This document shows, one piece after another, positions 7,514-8,145 of a DNA stretch of 8,145 bases. The stretch covers positions 1-8,145 of the forward strand of contig WFYB01000083.1 of assembly GCA_015490315.1 (NCBI GenBank), in the 5' to 3' direction. Every line of letters starts with the position of its first letter. Positions within the stretch are counted from its first letter, which is position 1. The notes under the pieces are model-generated. The model searched no databases and was not told the DNA's origin. It worked only from the letters and a program-made list of their open reading frames with translations. The translations under genes were made by a program, and so were the position numbers. Source of the DNA: Sulfurovum sp. (lineage in GTDB: Bacteria; Campylobacterota; Campylobacteria; Campylobacterales; Sulfurovaceae).

Positions 7514-8074
7514 CTAACAGTAACCCAAAAGCATCCCCTCTTTGATCTGCTCTGCGGTCTCTTCGCCGACAAGTTTTCTGACGATCGCCAGTCCAAAGCA
7601 GGCTGCTGTACCGGGTCCTTGTGATGTCATGACGTTGCCGTCCTCTACCACTTTCTCATCGCTCACGTAACCGGGTGCATCGATCTCCTCTACCGCACCG
7701 GGATAGGCAGTATAGCGAGCACTGAGCACTCCGGCTTTTTTGAGTGCGTAGGGTGCAGCACACATCGCACCTACCATCTTCTTGGCTTTGAACTCACGCA
7801 GTAGCTCCTGCACACGTGCATTCTCCGCCAGCGCATAGGTACCGCCCCAGCCTCCGGGCAGTACCATCATATCAAAATCATCGACAATGACATTGTTGAT
7901 AGAGGTATCCGCTTTGATCGTGATGCCGTTGGCACCTGTCACCAGATCACCGTGCATCTCATCTTCGATATATGCCAGACGTACATCGATCCCGCCGCGA
8001 CGCATCACATCGGTCAATGCTACTGCTTCCAACTCCTCAAAACCCGGAGCCAAAGGTAAAAGTACACTTGCCAT
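7514..8074 (-). CDS. DJ-1/PfpI (ThiJ/YajL-like) family protein
   Basis: A complete 186-residue protein of the DJ-1/PfpI superfamily, single-domain cytoplasmic proteins linked to oxidative-stress protection; glyoxalase, chaperone or deglycase roles have been proposed for various members. The start PGFEELEA at 10-17 contains Glu16, which aligns with Glu18 of human DJ-1. The nucleophile elbow GAMCAAPYAL at 102-111 contains the reactive Cys105, aligning with DJ-1 Cys106. The LPGGWGG loop is at 72-78 and the family C-terminal motif TSQGPGTA at 150-157. The position of DJ-1 His126 appears to be Tyr124, so a canonical protease-like triad is not formed; this is common in the DJ-1 branch as I understand it. 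The length is normal. Start: AAAGGAGG five bases upstream of the ATG. It precedes fadD in the same orientation and may share a transcript with the fad genes, but the 87-base gap holds a plausible separate promoter. Substrate unknown; the yajL/thiJ label is not assigned because subfamily cannot be settled by eye. Confidence 0.9.
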   Translation of the reverse strand: MASVLLPLAPGFEELEAVALTDVMRRGGIDVRLAYIEDEMHGDLVTGANGITIKADTSINNVIVDDFDMMVLPGGWGGTYALAENARVQELLREFKAKKMVGAMCAAPYALKKAGVLSARYTAYPGAVEEIDAPGYVSDEKVVEDGNVMTSQGPGTAACFGLAIVRKLVGEETAEQIKEGMLLGYC

Positions 8075-8145
8075 AGTAACCTCCTTTATATATAAACAAT
8101 CAAATACTCTGCATAATAGACAATCAAGGTTTCATTCGATGGCGA
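8075..8145 (-). promoter_or_regulatory. AT-rich leader of the DJ-1-like gene with a direct repeat
   Basis: This upstream region is much more AT-rich than the coding DNA. On the minus strand it holds TATTAT (8118-8113) and TATATATAA just before the Shine-Dalgarno AAAGGAGG (8087-8080); either AT-rich element could be a -10 box, but neither has a good -35 at 16-18 bases. The octamer TTGATTGT occurs twice in direct orientation (8127-8120 and 8103-8096), 24 bases apart. A promoter probably lies here because the region opens a run of same-strand genes, but its exact position cannot be fixed. The window ends before any upstream gene is recognisable. Confidence 0.35.

Overview
The window is an ordinary chromosomal metabolic region with every recognisable gene on the minus strand. 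Read in the direction of transcription (right to left) it holds a DJ-1/PfpI-family gene (8074-7514), fadD (7426-5678), fadI (5681-4374), fadJ (4377-2260) and fadE (2201 to the left edge, cut off before its stop). About 97% of the sequence is coding. I saw no RNA gene, insertion sequence, CRISPR array or phage gene, and no gene-free stretch longer than 90 bases.

The four fad genes encode a complete core of bacterial fatty-acid beta-oxidation. FadD activates a fatty acid to acyl-CoA. FadE makes the trans-2-enoyl-CoA. FadJ hydrates this and oxidises the 3-hydroxyacyl-CoA. FadI thiolytically removes acetyl-CoA. fadD/fadI and fadI/fadJ overlap by four bases (ATGA), and fadE follows after 58 bases, so one transcript is very likely. 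The electron-transfer flavoprotein and its quinone oxidoreductase, needed to reoxidise FadE, are not in the window.

The protein types (membrane-anchored long FadE, FadI of 435 aa with the trifunctional-protein-type insertion, FadJ of 705 aa) point to a Gram-negative, proteobacteria-like organism. Coding DNA looks slightly above 50% GC, leaders are AT-rich, and most Shine-Dalgarno sites are strong (AAAGGAGG type). I cannot name the lineage from the sequence; Campylobacterota is only a weak impression.

The points most worth checking are these: (1) FadJ has lost the acidic residue that normally binds the NAD ribose and has Ala-Arg-Ser in its place, which hints at altered cofactor preference; (2) a perfect 12-base palindrome lies at the -35 position of a likely promoter in front of fadD, a candidate operator for the operon; (3) FadE and FadI both carry features suggesting membrane association. 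I found no evidence of a wholly new biological system.
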